Shown here: in pieces, positions 41,312 to 51,608 of the stretch | Layout of the letters: every line of letters begins with the position of its first letter | Position numbering within the stretch: position 1 is the first letter of the stretch | Assembly (NCBI GenBank): GCA_002077045.2 | Contig: KZ111149.1 | Coordinates: 1,028,915 to 1,092,914, forward strand | Reading direction: 5' to 3' | DNA: 64,000 bases | Origin: Rachicladosporium sp. CCFEE 5018 | Taxonomy: Eukaryota > Ascomycota > Dothideomycetes > Cladosporiales > Cladosporiaceae | The notes under the pieces: model-generated | Databases searched by the model: none | What the model was told of the DNA's origin: nothing | Seen by the model: the letters and a program-made list of their open reading frames with translations, nothing else | Program-made: the position numbers and the translations under genes

Positions 41312-43012
41312 TCAGCGCCTCGGAACCGGCCCAACAAAGTCCTCAACCTTACACCCAGCCCTCTCCATCAGTCCACTGAAAGTCGTCAATCGATGATCAA
41401 TGACCCTCCCATCCTTCTCGACAGCCAACCCATGATCTCCAATCGCTACTCCAGTGACTTTGCCACCTCCTAGTCCCTGACTCTGTCTCAATTCCTGCCC
41501 CAGCCCCTTCCCCATAGCCCGCCCAATACTCCCATCCCCGCCCTGCCCATAGTATCGTGTAGGCGTGTACGGCGAGTTCAGCGCCGGCTTTCCGAGCCCA
41601 GAGATCGGCGTAGGTGGCTCATACCGCGTCGAAGGCAGCGAAGCAGGCGCTTGATAAGAGTGCAGATTCCTCTGATCAGGCGTGTAAGGCTCTCGGCTGG
41701 GCATGAGGACTTTGATCGTCTCCGTGCTCGCGCTACTGTCATTCCGACTTAGTCTCCCACTGCCTCGACTCCGACTCCGATGCGACATAGCAGCCGAAGT
41801 CATCTGTCTTCGCAGCGAGTGCGAGGACTTCTTAGTGCGTAGCGCGCGGATCGGGGAGATGATGTAGGGATATGGATTTCGCGGGTCGTGTGGTGTGGAC
41901 TTGGTGGAGAGACTGTGCGAGAGGGTGCCGCGCTTGAGGTGTGAGGGTAGGGGTTGCGTCGGTGGTGTACAGGGAGATGAGGCTGTGGGGAAGAGAGGAG
42001 AGCGGGTGAAGAGGGCTTTCAGTTGGGGGCTCTGGCGTGCTGGGGTGATGGGACCAGTGGCTGAGGTTGTGCAGGAGGGTTCTGTGAAGGGGTGGACTGG
42101 ATCCGGGAGGTGCGGTGGTGTGCTGCGCATGAAGTCTGTGCGGTGGGGTGTTTGGGCTTCTCGGATTGGCTCAGAGATGGAGCGTTGATGGATCGGCTTC
42201 CCAGTGCTGTTGGTATTCGGAGAAGCCCTGGAGATCGTGCTGAGGTCTGTGAGTTGATCCTCGGATTGTGTGGCGTACTTCTCGGAAGCGTAGGACTGCC
42301 TGCGCCGGCGCGAGAGACACCAGAGAAGAAGTGCGACTACCAGAGCGCCGACGATGATTCCAGGCACGAAGCCTGCTGCGAAGGCTGAGCCCGAGAAATC
42401 GCTTTTCGGTGGCGTTGTGGCGATGGCGTTGGCTGTTTCGTTGCCCAAAGGTGCTGCTGCCACTGTAGTCGCGCTGGAGGAAGGCACTGATGACGAGACT
42501 TCGGAAGCAGTAGTGGTTGCTGCAGGCTCTGATATCGTGGTTGGCGCAGATGCTACGATACTCGACGCCGAAATGGGAGCGCTCGTTGACGAAGCAGGTG
42601 CCCTGGTCCTCACCAAACACATCCCATTTTGGCAGCTCGCGCCCATGGGACAACACGCATCCCCACACGTCTGCAGCTCTACCGTCGGCTCGGAATGCAG
42701 CTGATTACTAGGCTGTTGCGTCGCATTTTGCGCCGACTGGTCGCATACGATTGGCTGGATGAATTGGCAGTCCTGACCCGCAGGACAGCAGAGTACAGCT
42801 AGCGCGGTGGTATCGAGTTGTAGGCATGTTGTTGAGCTAGGGCAACAGAAATCGGGAGGGAAAGCGGCGCCACATTGTGTGAGTGATGGGATGCCGCCGC
42901 ATGTCTGCATGTCGCGTGGTCGAAGGGCGGGTGGTAATGGTCGCAGAACCGCGGCCAGCGTGGAGGTAGAGATAAAACCAGCGAGTAAAATTATCCTTGC
43001 GAATGATGACAT
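41312..43012 (-). CDS. Cys-rich single-pass surface protein
   Basis: Single exon. I take ATG 43012 because it gives a clean signal peptide (MSSFARIILLAGFISTSTLA); 566 residues. The extracellular part contains two Cys-rich modules (CGGIPSLTQCGAAFPPDFCC...CLQLDTT and CCPAGQDCQFIQPIVC...CGDACCPMGASCQNGMC) and a Ser/Thr/Ala-rich stalk suited to O-glycosylation. A single transmembrane span (GFVPGIIVGALVVALLLWCL) follows near residues 212-232, then an Arg-rich stop-transfer and a long, Ser/Pro-rich cytosolic tail full of phosphorylatable motifs. The layout resembles fungal wall sensors, although no WSC domain is present. It may be a wall-stress sensor or adhesin (inference). Confidence 0.8.
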   Translation of the reverse strand: MSSFARIILLAGFISTSTLAAVLRPLPPALRPRDMQTCGGIPSLTQCGAAFPPDFCCPSSTTCLQLDTTALAVLCCPAGQDCQFIQPIVCDQSAQNATQQPSNQLHSEPTVELQTCGDACCPMGASCQNGMCLVRTRAPASSTSAPISASSIVASAPTTISEPAATTTASEVSSSVPSSSATTVAAAPLGNETANAIATTPPKSDFSGSAFAAGFVPGIIVGALVVALLLWCLSRRRRQSYASEKYATQSEDQLTDLSTISRASPNTNSTGKPIHQRSISEPIREAQTPHRTDFMRSTPPHLPDPVHPFTEPSCTTSATGPITPARQSPQLKALFTRSPLFPTASSPCTPPTQPLPSHLKRGTLSHSLSTKSTPHDPRNPYPYIISPIRALRTKKSSHSLRRQMTSAAMSHRSRSRGSGRLSRNDSSASTETIKVLMPSREPYTPDQRNLHSYQAPASLPSTRYEPPTPISGLGKPALNSPYTPTRYYGQGGDGSIGRAMGKGLGQELRQSQGLGGGKVTGVAIGDHGLAVEKDGRVIDHRLTTFSGLMERAGCKVEDFVGPVPRR

Positions 43013-43634
43013 TATGAGATTTGCTAGAGCGCCAGCGCCGTACGCCTGCGTACAATGGGACAGGAAAGAGATGCGCATGCGCGTGCTGATCGACACTGGC
43101 TACAGGAAAGGTCGCAGACAGCCGAGACAAGACAAGAGGAGCAAGAAGATAGATGTCTTTGTTGGGACCGACACGAGAATGGAAGACAACACAGCGCGCA
43201 AAGCCTTACCGTGTCCTGGACGCGCTGGGAAGACGGTGAATGTTAGGACCATCGTCGCCGGCAGCATATTGAGTACTTGTTGCATTGGCTCTGGTACGCG
43301 CCGGATAGGACCCGCCTGACCTCGTAGTCCGTTCGCACCAACGAAGGCAATGGGATGCTGTGTGGCTTAGATGTCTCGGAGTGCTGCTGTCGTCGCGTGA
43401 AGTAGAGCAGAAGTGGTGTCGACACATGTTTCAAGGGAAGAGAGCGAAGTGAAGTTGATAGGCTGGAAGAAGCTCAGCGCGGCTACTGCATGTAGAGAGG
43501 TCGGGTTCCCGGATTGAGGATGCCGAAAGTCTTCCTCCGAGATGCTCGGGGATCTCTGTGCCAAGACAGATGTCAATGGACTTCAGGACCGCACCCATGA
43601 CGAGCAACCTCTGTTCCACCATCACACCCCGACA
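43013..43634. promoter_or_regulatory. Divergent promoter region
   Basis: 622 bp between the surface-protein and mS42 start codons. It carries open frames on both strands without family features. Confidence 0.45.
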
Positions 43635-44534
43635 ATGATCACAAGACACTCTCCCGCCCGCCTGGGCTCCCTCGCCTCAAAGACCTGGACCTGCCCCTCC
43701 TGCGCGCACCAGCTCCGCCGCCCCTTCTCCTCGACCCCCTCCCCCAACATTGAAGTCCCCCGCCTCACCCTCCACAATGCCTTCACCACCTCCGGCGTAC
43801 CCGGTCTCTTCAGCGCAACAGGCTACAAGCTCGGCTGGACGACCTACCAAACCCACATCCTCACCAAACTCACCTCGCTACTCGCCGGAGACCCAGATAG
43901 CAATCTCTCCCCGAAATCATTGCTATTGAAATATGCTCGCGATCCGCAAAGCGCGAGCATCTTCAACCACGCAAGCATGGCCTTCAACAACCACTTCTTC
44001 TACCAAAGTCTTAGTACCGCGCCATTACCGCTGAGCAAGCTAAGCGGCGGACTGGAAAGCAGTCTGCTCGGCACGTTCGGGAGTCTAGAAACGCTGCGCC
44101 AAACAATGCTTGATACCGCGGAGTCGCTCTTCGCCCCCGGCTTCGTCTGGCTAGTCTGCACCTCCGCTCCAGGCCAACCGACCTGGCGGATCCTCACGAC
44201 CTACGCGGCCGGCACGCCTTTCCCAGACGCCGGCTACCGGCTGCAACCCACCGCCCCCGGCACCACCGTAAATCCCTCCAAGCCTCTCGGCTACTTCGGA
44301 GCCACGAGCAAGGCCGGGCAGGATATGAAAAAATTCCCCGTGGGAGGGACGGAGGTGATGCCAGTGCTGTGCGTGAATACTTGGGAGCACGCGTATATTT
44401 ATGACTTTGGCGTTGATGGGAAGAGGAAGTATCTGGGGGATTGGTGGGAGGCTATTGATTGGCATGCTGTTGATGGGAGGACGCCGGAGATCGAGAAGTC
44501 GAGAGGGGCGTTGAGGGGGTTAGGACGGGCATGA
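43635..44534 (+). CDS. RSM26: Mitochondrial small-subunit ribosomal protein mS42 (SOD-fold)
   Basis: Single exon, 299 residues from ATG 43635, giving an N-terminal presequence (MITRHSPARLGSLASKTWTC). An upstream ATG at 43542 is in frame but less likely. The body is an iron/manganese superoxide dismutase-like domain: IFNHASMAFNNHFFYQSLS resembles the SOD NHxxFW block, and MPVLCVNTWEHAYIYDFG resembles the DxWEHAYY block. The metal-ligand set is incomplete (Asn in place of Asp before TWEHAY), so SOD activity is unlikely. That is the hallmark of the fungal mitoribosomal proteins mS42 and mS43 (Rsm26/Mrp1), which reuse the fold. Which of the two it is remains uncertain. Confidence 0.85.
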   Translation: MITRHSPARLGSLASKTWTCPSCAHQLRRPFSSTPSPNIEVPRLTLHNAFTTSGVPGLFSATGYKLGWTTYQTHILTKLTSLLAGDPDSNLSPKSLLLKYARDPQSASIFNHASMAFNNHFFYQSLSTAPLPLSKLSGGLESSLLGTFGSLETLRQTMLDTAESLFAPGFVWLVCTSAPGQPTWRILTTYAAGTPFPDAGYRLQPTAPGTTVNPSKPLGYFGATSKAGQDMKKFPVGGTEVMPVLCVNTWEHAYIYDFGVDGKRKYLGDWWEAIDWHAVDGRTPEIEKSRGALRGLGRA

Positions 44535-45089
44535 GGCGTGGTGTGTCAATCTGAATGGGGCGAGAGGAAGTCAGGGGCTGTGCGCTGGTTTGAGGAAGTC
44601 CAGAAACAAGGCCAGACGCAAGGCCGCAGAGACGCAATGACGTGGCAGAGATCGGCGCTTGCATGTGAAGTCTACGCCGGGTGAAAGCGCGGCTGACCTT
44701 ATGCGCGTCACGGTGTAAAAGGCCATGAAGGATACAAGCCAGGTCAGATCGGCCCGGAAGACGAATGGAGAAGGACGTGGGGATGTAAACAAAATGTAGA
44801 TTACTCAAGTCCGATTTGCCATAAACTAAAGGCAGCGAATGTACGATCTTGAAGTCCCATCATATTTCAGTCTTGCATCTCGTGCATCATCCCACATAGC
44901 CGCCAGCTTTCGTACGCCTCCGTAATCCCATTGTCCATACACTCACAATCTGTGAAATGCAGTGAAACCCAGTAAACTCCTATAACCCACTTGTGATCAA
45001 CCTCACTGAGCAAAACGCCTTCAGTTCATTTTCTTCGTCTCAAACATCACATTCGCATCTTCAATAGATGATCCATTCGTTCTTACAAC
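44535..45089. other. Convergent intergenic spacer
   Basis: 555 bp between two 3' ends. Frames on the minus strand show no family features. Confidence 0.45.
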
Positions 45090-46010
45090 TCAATCCATGT
45101 AGAAGTCACCCTTCAAAATCCTTTCCTGAAAATGATCTGGCTTGCTGGCCACCGGCTTCGGGATCTCGCGTGTAGGCGGCTCCATCGTGGCCACGCTCTT
45201 CGCTCGAGCATGATGTGCTGGCCCTGGGCTGCCGTTCCCAGCGCTAACGCCAGAGGGAGCGGCGATCGAGGTACGCTCAGCGCGCGAGCGGAGGTTGTCG
45301 GACCAATTGAAGCCTTCGCCTGTGGGAGATGAAAGATTAGTAACATGCTCGAGGAACGAAGAGGGCGTGAAGAAGAAGAATGAATGAGGTGGAAGGGGCA
45401 GCGAAGACAAACCTCTACCCCCATTAGCGCGGGCGGAGATTGTCCCGTTGTTCGCAGTGCTGCTGCTGTTACTCGCAGAGACAGACGGCACTCTTGCATG
45501 CGAGTTGCCTGGCTTAGAAGACACAACAGGAGGTGGTGATCTACCGTTTTGCAGCCCTGGGCTGGTTCCTCCCCCACCTGCACTACCAGACGAAGTACGG
45601 ATATCGCGCATGGCTCTGGCGCCGAAACTCATCCTGCGTGCGAAGGGCGTGTGTGGCACACTTCCTGAGCCAGCGGTGGTCATGGAGGGCTCGTCTTCGA
45701 TTGCGGATTCGTCGAGGCTCCCGCTGTTGGCGCTGCTGAGGCTGTCCCGGCGATTTAGGCCACGGAGGCTGCCGAAGGGGGAGGTTGTGCTGTTTGGAGA
45801 GCCGGAGAGGCCGAGGGTTGCGATTGAGAGGCGGCGTTGCTGGGCTTGGGCGGCTGCTGAGGTGATGGGGCCGGGGAACTGTTGTGCGGGCTGGGAGTCG
45901 TTGTTCGAGGGGCGAGCTGGCCGGGAGCCGCCGAAGAGGTCGGCGAGGGTCTGGCCTGCGAATGAGGAGCGGCGGGTACGCTGGGGTGGGGGGTTGTTGT
46001 CGTCGGCCAT
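45090..46010 (-). CDS. Conserved Ser-rich fungal protein of unknown function
   Basis: Two exons, 46010-45413 and 45319-45090, with an intron at 45320-45412 (GTTTGT...TTACTAAT...CCACAG); 275 residues. The intron is 93 nt, a multiple of three and free of stops, so unspliced translation would add a Phe/Leu/Pro-rich run (PPHSFFFFTPSSF). Removing it gives GGRGEGFNWSDNLRSRAERT, the most conserved-looking piece. The protein is almost all low-complexity, with many RRxS sites (RTRRSSFAGQTL, RRLSIATLGL, ARRMSFGARAM) that fit basophilic kinases such as PKA. It has no membrane segment and ends GDFYMD. Expected to be a disordered phosphoprotein; role unknown. Confidence 0.75.
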   Translation of the reverse strand: MADDNNPPPQRTRRSSFAGQTLADLFGGSRPARPSNNDSQPAQQFPGPITSAAAQAQQRRLSIATLGLSGSPNSTTSPFGSLRGLNRRDSLSSANSGSLDESAIEDEPSMTTAGSGSVPHTPFARRMSFGARAMRDIRTSSGSAGGGGTSPGLQNGRSPPPVVSSKPGNSHARVPSVSASNSSSTANNGTISARANGGRGLSSLPLPPHSFFFFTPSSFLEHVTNLSSPTGEGFNWSDNLRSRAERTSIAAPSGVSAGNGSPGPAHHARAKSVATMEPPTREIPKPVASKPDHFQERILKGDFYMD

Positions 46011-47229
46011 GTTTGGTGGGGCTTGGTGTTGTTCTGAATGGGTATGTCGATGCAGAAGATGGCTTGGTCAATGGCCTACTTCGTCGCGTGCTCGGTGGTC
46101 GTACAGGCAAGGGGTAGCACCACTCCGGCTCAAGCTCCTACGGACGTTTCCCCGGAGTACGTCACCCAAAATCTGACCGTGATCAGGTGTGTCTAAGATG
46201 ACTCGTAAGTCGTCAGGCAGCAGTAATGCGGTATAAGTTCCAAAGAGCCGTGAGTATCCGATGTATGTGAACGAGCTGGAATTCAGTGTGGGAAGCACGA
46301 TGCAGATAGTCAAAAGGAAGGAGCCACCACTGCAGACGGAGCTTGACTGTCAGTAGCGCCGAGACGACAAGAACGACAAGGGTTCTCCCCGCATTTTACC
46401 CCATTCACCCCCACGTTCCCACGTCATGTGGCTCCACGTTGTCCTTGTCTTGTCGGGTCTAGTTGGGTCTCGACTTCTTGAATCTCGACCTATCCATCGT
46501 TCGCAGCACGTGAACTACACGCTGATAAGAGGCTTCAGCATCTATGCTACTCCAACCGAACCCGTGGAATTGACGACCACCAGAGAAGTGGTCGGCAATA
46601 TGCTGATCTCGAGCTGTCCGAAAGGGGCGCGACCACCCTGGACCTGACAAAGACCAAGATACATTGTCACCCCAGACAGCAGTCTCTCTGCTACTTGAGC
46701 GATCTGCAACGTGAGTGGTAATCTTGTTAGCCTGTCCGGGCAGTGACTTGCGACCCTACCGTATTTGTGAGATTTACGACTCAAAGGCAAAGACTTCAGC
46801 AGCCAGTGCATCCTCTCCCACCGATATCACTGAGCAACAGATTCACTGTTGCAGGTACTTCTGAAGTAGCGCAAAAGCGTCCAGACCCTTGGAGGAGGCA
46901 AGGTACCTTAGGCGTATTATCTGGAGACAACGGGTTTTCGCGTCGATGACCGAATACGTGCTCCTTAATGGGTGCATGGAGCCACCGGCGCTGTTATCGA
47001 CCCCATCGTATGCTCGAGCCAGTGTCGCTATTGTGCTGAGATACTGGAGACTGCGACGTCCGGGCCCGCACACTTCTGCCTCTCTCAGCAGCATCTCTCG
47101 TGGCTTTGGCTTCACCGGCGTGCGCGTTAGATGCGCACACTGGTCAGACACATCAGTCGAGGTACGAGATAAATGGGACGAGGGACGAAGGATTTACAGT
47201 ATATTGACAAACGTACAGTGTAGACGACC
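46011..47229. other. Long intergenic region
   Basis: About 1.2 kb with short frames on both strands, none with a start, codon character or domain I can defend. It is a transition from housekeeping to more accessory genes. Confidence 0.4.
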
Positions 47230-48126
47230 CTAACGACGATGCGGCGGCCTTCGCACATGTGCGACAGTACAATGCGCGTCATTTGCAAGCGCAGCGGCGA
47301 ACTCGATCAACACTTCCCCCAAGATCTGCAAAGTCCAAGGCATTCGAGCGAGCGATGATCCAGGACCATATCGTGCCGCAAATTCCGCGTTCATTTTCTC
47401 GAGCAACTCAACCCGTAAATCAGCAGCAGACAACACATACTCATTGTTCATGCCGGTCAACACCTTGACCAGAGCGCCAATAAGCTGGTCATTGAACAAG
47501 TGGGACTCTTCGTCGTTCCAGCCGATACCGTACTGACCTTCAACGACCTTTCGCAACAACCAGATGGCACCTAGTAGCGGACCGCGGATGTGTTTCCAGT
47601 CGACTTGGCACTCGCGACCTACTGGAGCTGGCATAGTCCCGTTGAGGAGCTGGAACGATACACCGAAGCCCTGAACAATGTCGAAGTACCAGTCCCTTTT
47701 AGTTCTTTCGTCGAACTCCTGACCCAGCAATTCAGCTCTCATGGTAAGCATCGCCGCTAGGATATCGAAGTTCAGCCAAAGTCTTCTCGCCTCTTCAAAC
47801 TCCGTCTGCAATGCAAGATTCAGCTCATCGCGCGTGAAGCCGTCTCCAAGGCGTGAGTAAGGCAGGATGAAGAGATGTCGCTCCCTGTTATCTACGGTGA
47901 GGCAAAGCTGGCAGCGATTCTCATTGTCACCCATGAACCAGTTGGCGAGACATGGAATGCATACTAGTTGGCGGCAGGCGAGATAGCGCATCGTCTCGGT
48001 GGGACGTGTCTCGTTACATGCTGGGCAAACTGATGTACCAGCCACACCCAGAGGCAGAGGGCTAAAGATCCTGTCGACGAAAGTCGTCTTCGAGGGCAGG
48101 AGGAGAGCGGAGGGGATTCTGGACAT
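47230..48126 (-). CDS. RING-like zinc-finger protein A
   Basis: Single exon, 298 residues. An N-terminal degenerate RING-type finger is visible: CPACNETRPTETMRYLACRQLVC then CLANWF and CQLC, with C-x2-C, a CxxC pair and C-x2-C but no clear His at the usual position. The rest is alpha-helical, with LLGAIWLLRKVVEGQYGIGW and LNFDILAAMLTMRAELL, and has no catalytic motif. It might be a ubiquitin ligase or a zinc-binding adaptor. The gene is divergent from a second protein of the same layout at 48696, suggesting an old duplication or a lineage-specific family. Function unknown. Confidence 0.65.
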   Translation of the reverse strand: MSRIPSALLLPSKTTFVDRIFSPLPLGVAGTSVCPACNETRPTETMRYLACRQLVCIPCLANWFMGDNENRCQLCLTVDNRERHLFILPYSRLGDGFTRDELNLALQTEFEEARRLWLNFDILAAMLTMRAELLGQEFDERTKRDWYFDIVQGFGVSFQLLNGTMPAPVGRECQVDWKHIRGPLLGAIWLLRKVVEGQYGIGWNDEESHLFNDQLIGALVKVLTGMNNEYVLSAADLRVELLEKMNAEFAARYGPGSSLARMPWTLQILGEVLIEFAAALANDAHCTVAHVRRPPHRR

Positions 48127-48695
48127 CCTGATGTTCTTCAGTTTTGGTCCTAGCTTCCGTAACCGCGACTATAGTCGGGATGTACGTTCGTGTCGTCGAT
48201 CGCGAGAGTGCTCACTACCGACGACCTGAGGACAGACGCCATGGCATTGGCCTTTCTATACTGCCTACACAGACTCGCTGGCTATGTCGCCGGAAATGGT
48301 GTATAACGTTGCCCCGACACAAAGGACTTGGTCTTCATGTCGAGTACGCCCGCTGCCTTTGTCAAGTCTGGATCCTCGACTGACTGATTGCACGCTCGAA
48401 CATGCTCGGTACCTCTTTGTTTAGTCTGGTCGAACGATATTGCGACCGCGCCGTACAATGATCCCATTAGACAAAGCCAAGAGCTTGTATCCTGGTCTCG
48501 AAAAACTCGAATGCCGCATCTCTCTTCGCTTTTCCTGCTGAGTCCAACAAGTTCTCGACGCCGAACGACGCAGCGGAACTGCTAGCCGGCCTATCTTGAG
48601 CACAATACACTTGCGGAACTTTCAAGAGGTAAGTATCGGACTCTGAGGCCCACGAGCAGGTAAGCCTATCTCTAAGTCAACGCACCTCGGTCGCC
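48127..48695. promoter_or_regulatory. Divergent promoter of the RING pair
   Basis: 569 bp between two divergently transcribed RING-type genes. No repeat identified. Confidence 0.45.
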
Positions 48696-49745
48696 ATGGC
48701 CTCTGCCGCAGCTCGCGCGCTCTTTCTTACCACACAACTCACCCCCTTCGTCCCTACTGCGGCAGATCCCCTCGTTCCCTGTCCAAGCTGCCACCAAGAT
48801 CCCCCTCCCTCACCAGTGAGTCTTCCTTGCACTCACGTATTCTGCCGTACATGCATACGCCGTTGGACTTGTCGGGCTGCCACATGCCCATTGTGCCGCC
48901 GTGTGCTGTTTGCACCATTTTTCCCGGTGGACGATCCGGAAGACGATCCTGACGATAGGGAAATTCGCGCTAATGCCGCCGATGAAGCTGACGACAGAGA
49001 ACTCGACGCATTCTGGCAGAATTGGCCGGCACGACGTGACGCGATTGACGCTCAGCTCGCTGCCGCAGAGCAAGCGGCGGGTCATAACGCCAGCGCGCCT
49101 GTGCCGGCTCCGTTGCCCCAGGAGCACCTCCGGAATCTGCGGACTGTAGCAGCGCGCGACTTTCTGACCCACCAGATACTGCTTGCGATGCGGAGCTTAC
49201 CACTGTACCGTGCCAATGGTCAGAACTGGAACGATCAATTTCATGCCCTTAGCCTGCAGACTCCCGTCGCATCTGTGCGCGGGGCGATTAACAACACGAC
49301 AAGGTACCTGATAGGCCGTGACTGTAACGTGGACGAGGCTTCCTCTGCTCCCGTCACCATCAATCGGCATGCTCTGATCCCATCCTTCATCTTTATGGCT
49401 CGCCTACTGCCCACGAACTGGTCTCCACTCGGTTTCAATACTCACGTTCCCTTACCGCCTCGGGTCATTGCTGATTGGGAGCACATAGTAAGTCTGGTCT
49501 GGAACGTACTCGGACAACTCGAGGCTGAGCGCTACAGCGACGGCGCTAGTGCTTTCATTGGTGTCGTCGTGGACAGACTTCGCATTGACATCGAGGCACT
49601 CGAGGGGCCGAATGGACCACTGGCACTACAGTTCCTGGGCATGGATCCGGGAATCCAGATGCGACAGGCGGTACATCCCACTGCGAAACGGACTACGCGT
49701 ATGCTCGTGCAGTTCTTGAGGTACTTGGGGGACATGTCTATCTAG
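48696..49745 (+). CDS. RING-finger protein B, putative E3 ubiquitin ligase
   Basis: Single exon, 349 residues. A canonical RING lies at residues about 29-70: CPSCHQDPPPSPVSLPC, then THVFCRTCIRRW and CPLCRRVLF, i.e. C-x2-C, C-x-H-x2-C-x2-C and C-x2-C, including the Trp used for E2 contact. An acidic linker (DDPEDDPDDREIRANAADEA) and a helical C-terminal domain of ~200 residues follow. The latter contains DWEHIVSLVWNVLGQLEAERY, comparable in position and character to DWKHIRGPLLGAIWLLRKVV of its divergent neighbour. E2-dependent ubiquitylation is likely from the RING; substrates unknown. Confidence 0.75.
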   Translation: MASAAARALFLTTQLTPFVPTAADPLVPCPSCHQDPPPSPVSLPCTHVFCRTCIRRWTCRAATCPLCRRVLFAPFFPVDDPEDDPDDREIRANAADEADDRELDAFWQNWPARRDAIDAQLAAAEQAAGHNASAPVPAPLPQEHLRNLRTVAARDFLTHQILLAMRSLPLYRANGQNWNDQFHALSLQTPVASVRGAINNTTRYLIGRDCNVDEASSAPVTINRHALIPSFIFMARLLPTNWSPLGFNTHVPLPPRVIADWEHIVSLVWNVLGQLEAERYSDGASAFIGVVVDRLRIDIEALEGPNGPLALQFLGMDPGIQMRQAVHPTAKRTTRMLVQFLRYLGDMSI

Positions 49746-50447
49746 TAATGAGGAACGGAGGTGGGAGCAAACAATGTACAGTCATTTTCATGCCTCGTCA
49801 GGATTTAGGGTCAGCCGGCGTTTGTTGTCTTAGACAGTTCTCCATCTTTCAGATCCTACAAGATCACCCAACAGCCTACATTCCACTCGAAAGCTACAAG
49901 CATACAATCTTTACAAACATTCCCGGAGCCAACTCCCGGTCGCCTCTCCACAACTATCACGCTCCACCCTTCACCAGCAGACGTTCACTACACGCCTACA
50001 CGGCCATAATCAAGACTTGTACATCACTCCACATAACCCTCGCCACAACCTCTGCATTGCGTGACATGACCCTCGTGTGTCTGCTTATGGTGCGCTGAGC
50101 GTCTACATGCCTATATCTCAATTTGTGATGGCCATGATTGGGTAGAGTGGATGACAACGCTAGGTATGGTCAGTTTCCACGGACAAAACTCCTCAGGACA
50201 CCGGCGTGGTCTCCTTGATGGCGTGAAGTTGAGGACGGGGTGGTAGTCCGTCGATGTTGACGATTACCAGTTGGGTGGTGGTGCTTGCAGCTACATGGCT
50301 TATGCGCGAGATAACAACCCAAGCGGAGCCGCCTCCATGGAGCGATGACCTCACGCGGCACGCAACAGAGTGATCGAGATGAATGTAATATGTACACTCG
50401 TAAAATCCATCTACTCTATCGGGTATCTATATCGTCTTTGAAGCAGC
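49746..50447. other. Convergent intergenic spacer
   Basis: 702 bp between 3' ends of RING protein B and the esterase gene. Nothing supportable in it. Confidence 0.45.
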
Positions 50448-51608
50448 TCAAACAGCCAACACTACCATGCATGCCAAAACACCAGCAAAACAGCTCCCTG
50501 TAGCGACATTACCAGCACCAGACGCCGCCGTCGTAGGCGACGCAGACTGCGTGCTCCCGCCCACAACAGCAGACCCCGTCGCGGACGCAGACACCGACGC
50601 AGGCGTGCTCGTCTCCTGCGCTTGCTGCAACGCCGCCGAACTACTTGCCTCGGCCTGCGCGACCGATTCCGATGAAGCCGCAGCGACAGATGAGCTCGAC
50701 GCCGCGGCAACCGAGGACGAGCTCTCCGCAGCCTGCTGTCTTTCTCCCACCTTATCAGGAGTGCAAAGCTCATTCACAGCATCCACCGTCCCCTGATAAA
50801 ACTGCCGCGCCATGGACTGGTACCCCTCGTCGGTAGGATGCGTGGCGTCTCCTGACATTTTATCCACAGGTACTGCGTCGTACATTGATACCAAGCGCAC
50901 GATCTGGCCTTTGGCTTGTTGCTGCTCGACGATAGCTGGCAGGCCGGCATTGATGCCTCTCAGACAGACGTCTTGGGCGTCTGCTGTGCTGCGGATGACC
51001 TCGCTCTGCAGGACAAGTGCGTTCGGCACTTTGGCGTGAATGGAGTCTAGCAGGTAGCCCATGCGCTCTGCGGCGCCGGTGCCGTTCTCCTTCGATACCC
51101 ACCAGCAGTCGTTCGTGCCGACGTGCACGAGGACTACGTTCGGCCCGCCATCGAGCTCGTATCCGCCGGAGTGGTAAGTGTGGTTGTTCAGCTCGCTGAT
51201 CTTGTTTCCCTCGTAGGCTTCGTGGTGGTTCTCGGCCATGTCGCCCGAGTACTGGGTGCCTATCATTGTGACGTTTGTACCGTTCTGTTGGAGCAGGTTC
51301 TGCACTCCGAGACGGAAGCCGTTGCCGTCGAAGGAGGAGTGGCCCCAGACTATGGAGGCGCCCATGGCGAGGATGCGGAGGGAGAGGCCGGAGGAGTTGG
51401 AGAAGTCATCGGTAGGTGTGGTATCGCAGAAGTTGCTCCCGGTCTGAGCAAGTGTGGAAGGGACTGTTGCAGCGCTCAGTCAGTATGTGTAGTTCAAGAA
51501 GAGGGCTTGTCATTGGGGTCACGCGAGCATACCAGTAGTGACAGTAATGCAAATTGCTGCCAACGCCAGCCAGCGCCGTGGCAGCGATGCACTAGTAAAA
51601 GACAACAT
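50448..51608 (-). CDS. GPI-anchored SGNH-fold esterase (CE3-like)
   Basis: Two exons, 51608-51533 and 51463-50448, with a 69-nt intron (GTATGC...CAACAG), 363 residues. The first exon supplies the missing signal peptide (WLALAAICITVTTVPSTLAQ). SGNH blocks follow: LRILAMGASIVWG (nucleophile Ser in GAS), VLVHVGTNDCWW (Asn) and DATHPTDEGY (Asp-x-x-His). This matches the carbohydrate-esterase family 3 / GDSL hydrolases that deacetylate xylan-type polymers. After the domain come a Ser/Ala-rich stalk (~90 residues) and a hydrophobic C-terminus (SCFAGVLACMVVLAV), typical of a GPI-attachment signal. So the enzyme is probably tethered to plasma membrane or wall. Substrate is inferred from family only. 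Confidence 0.87.
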
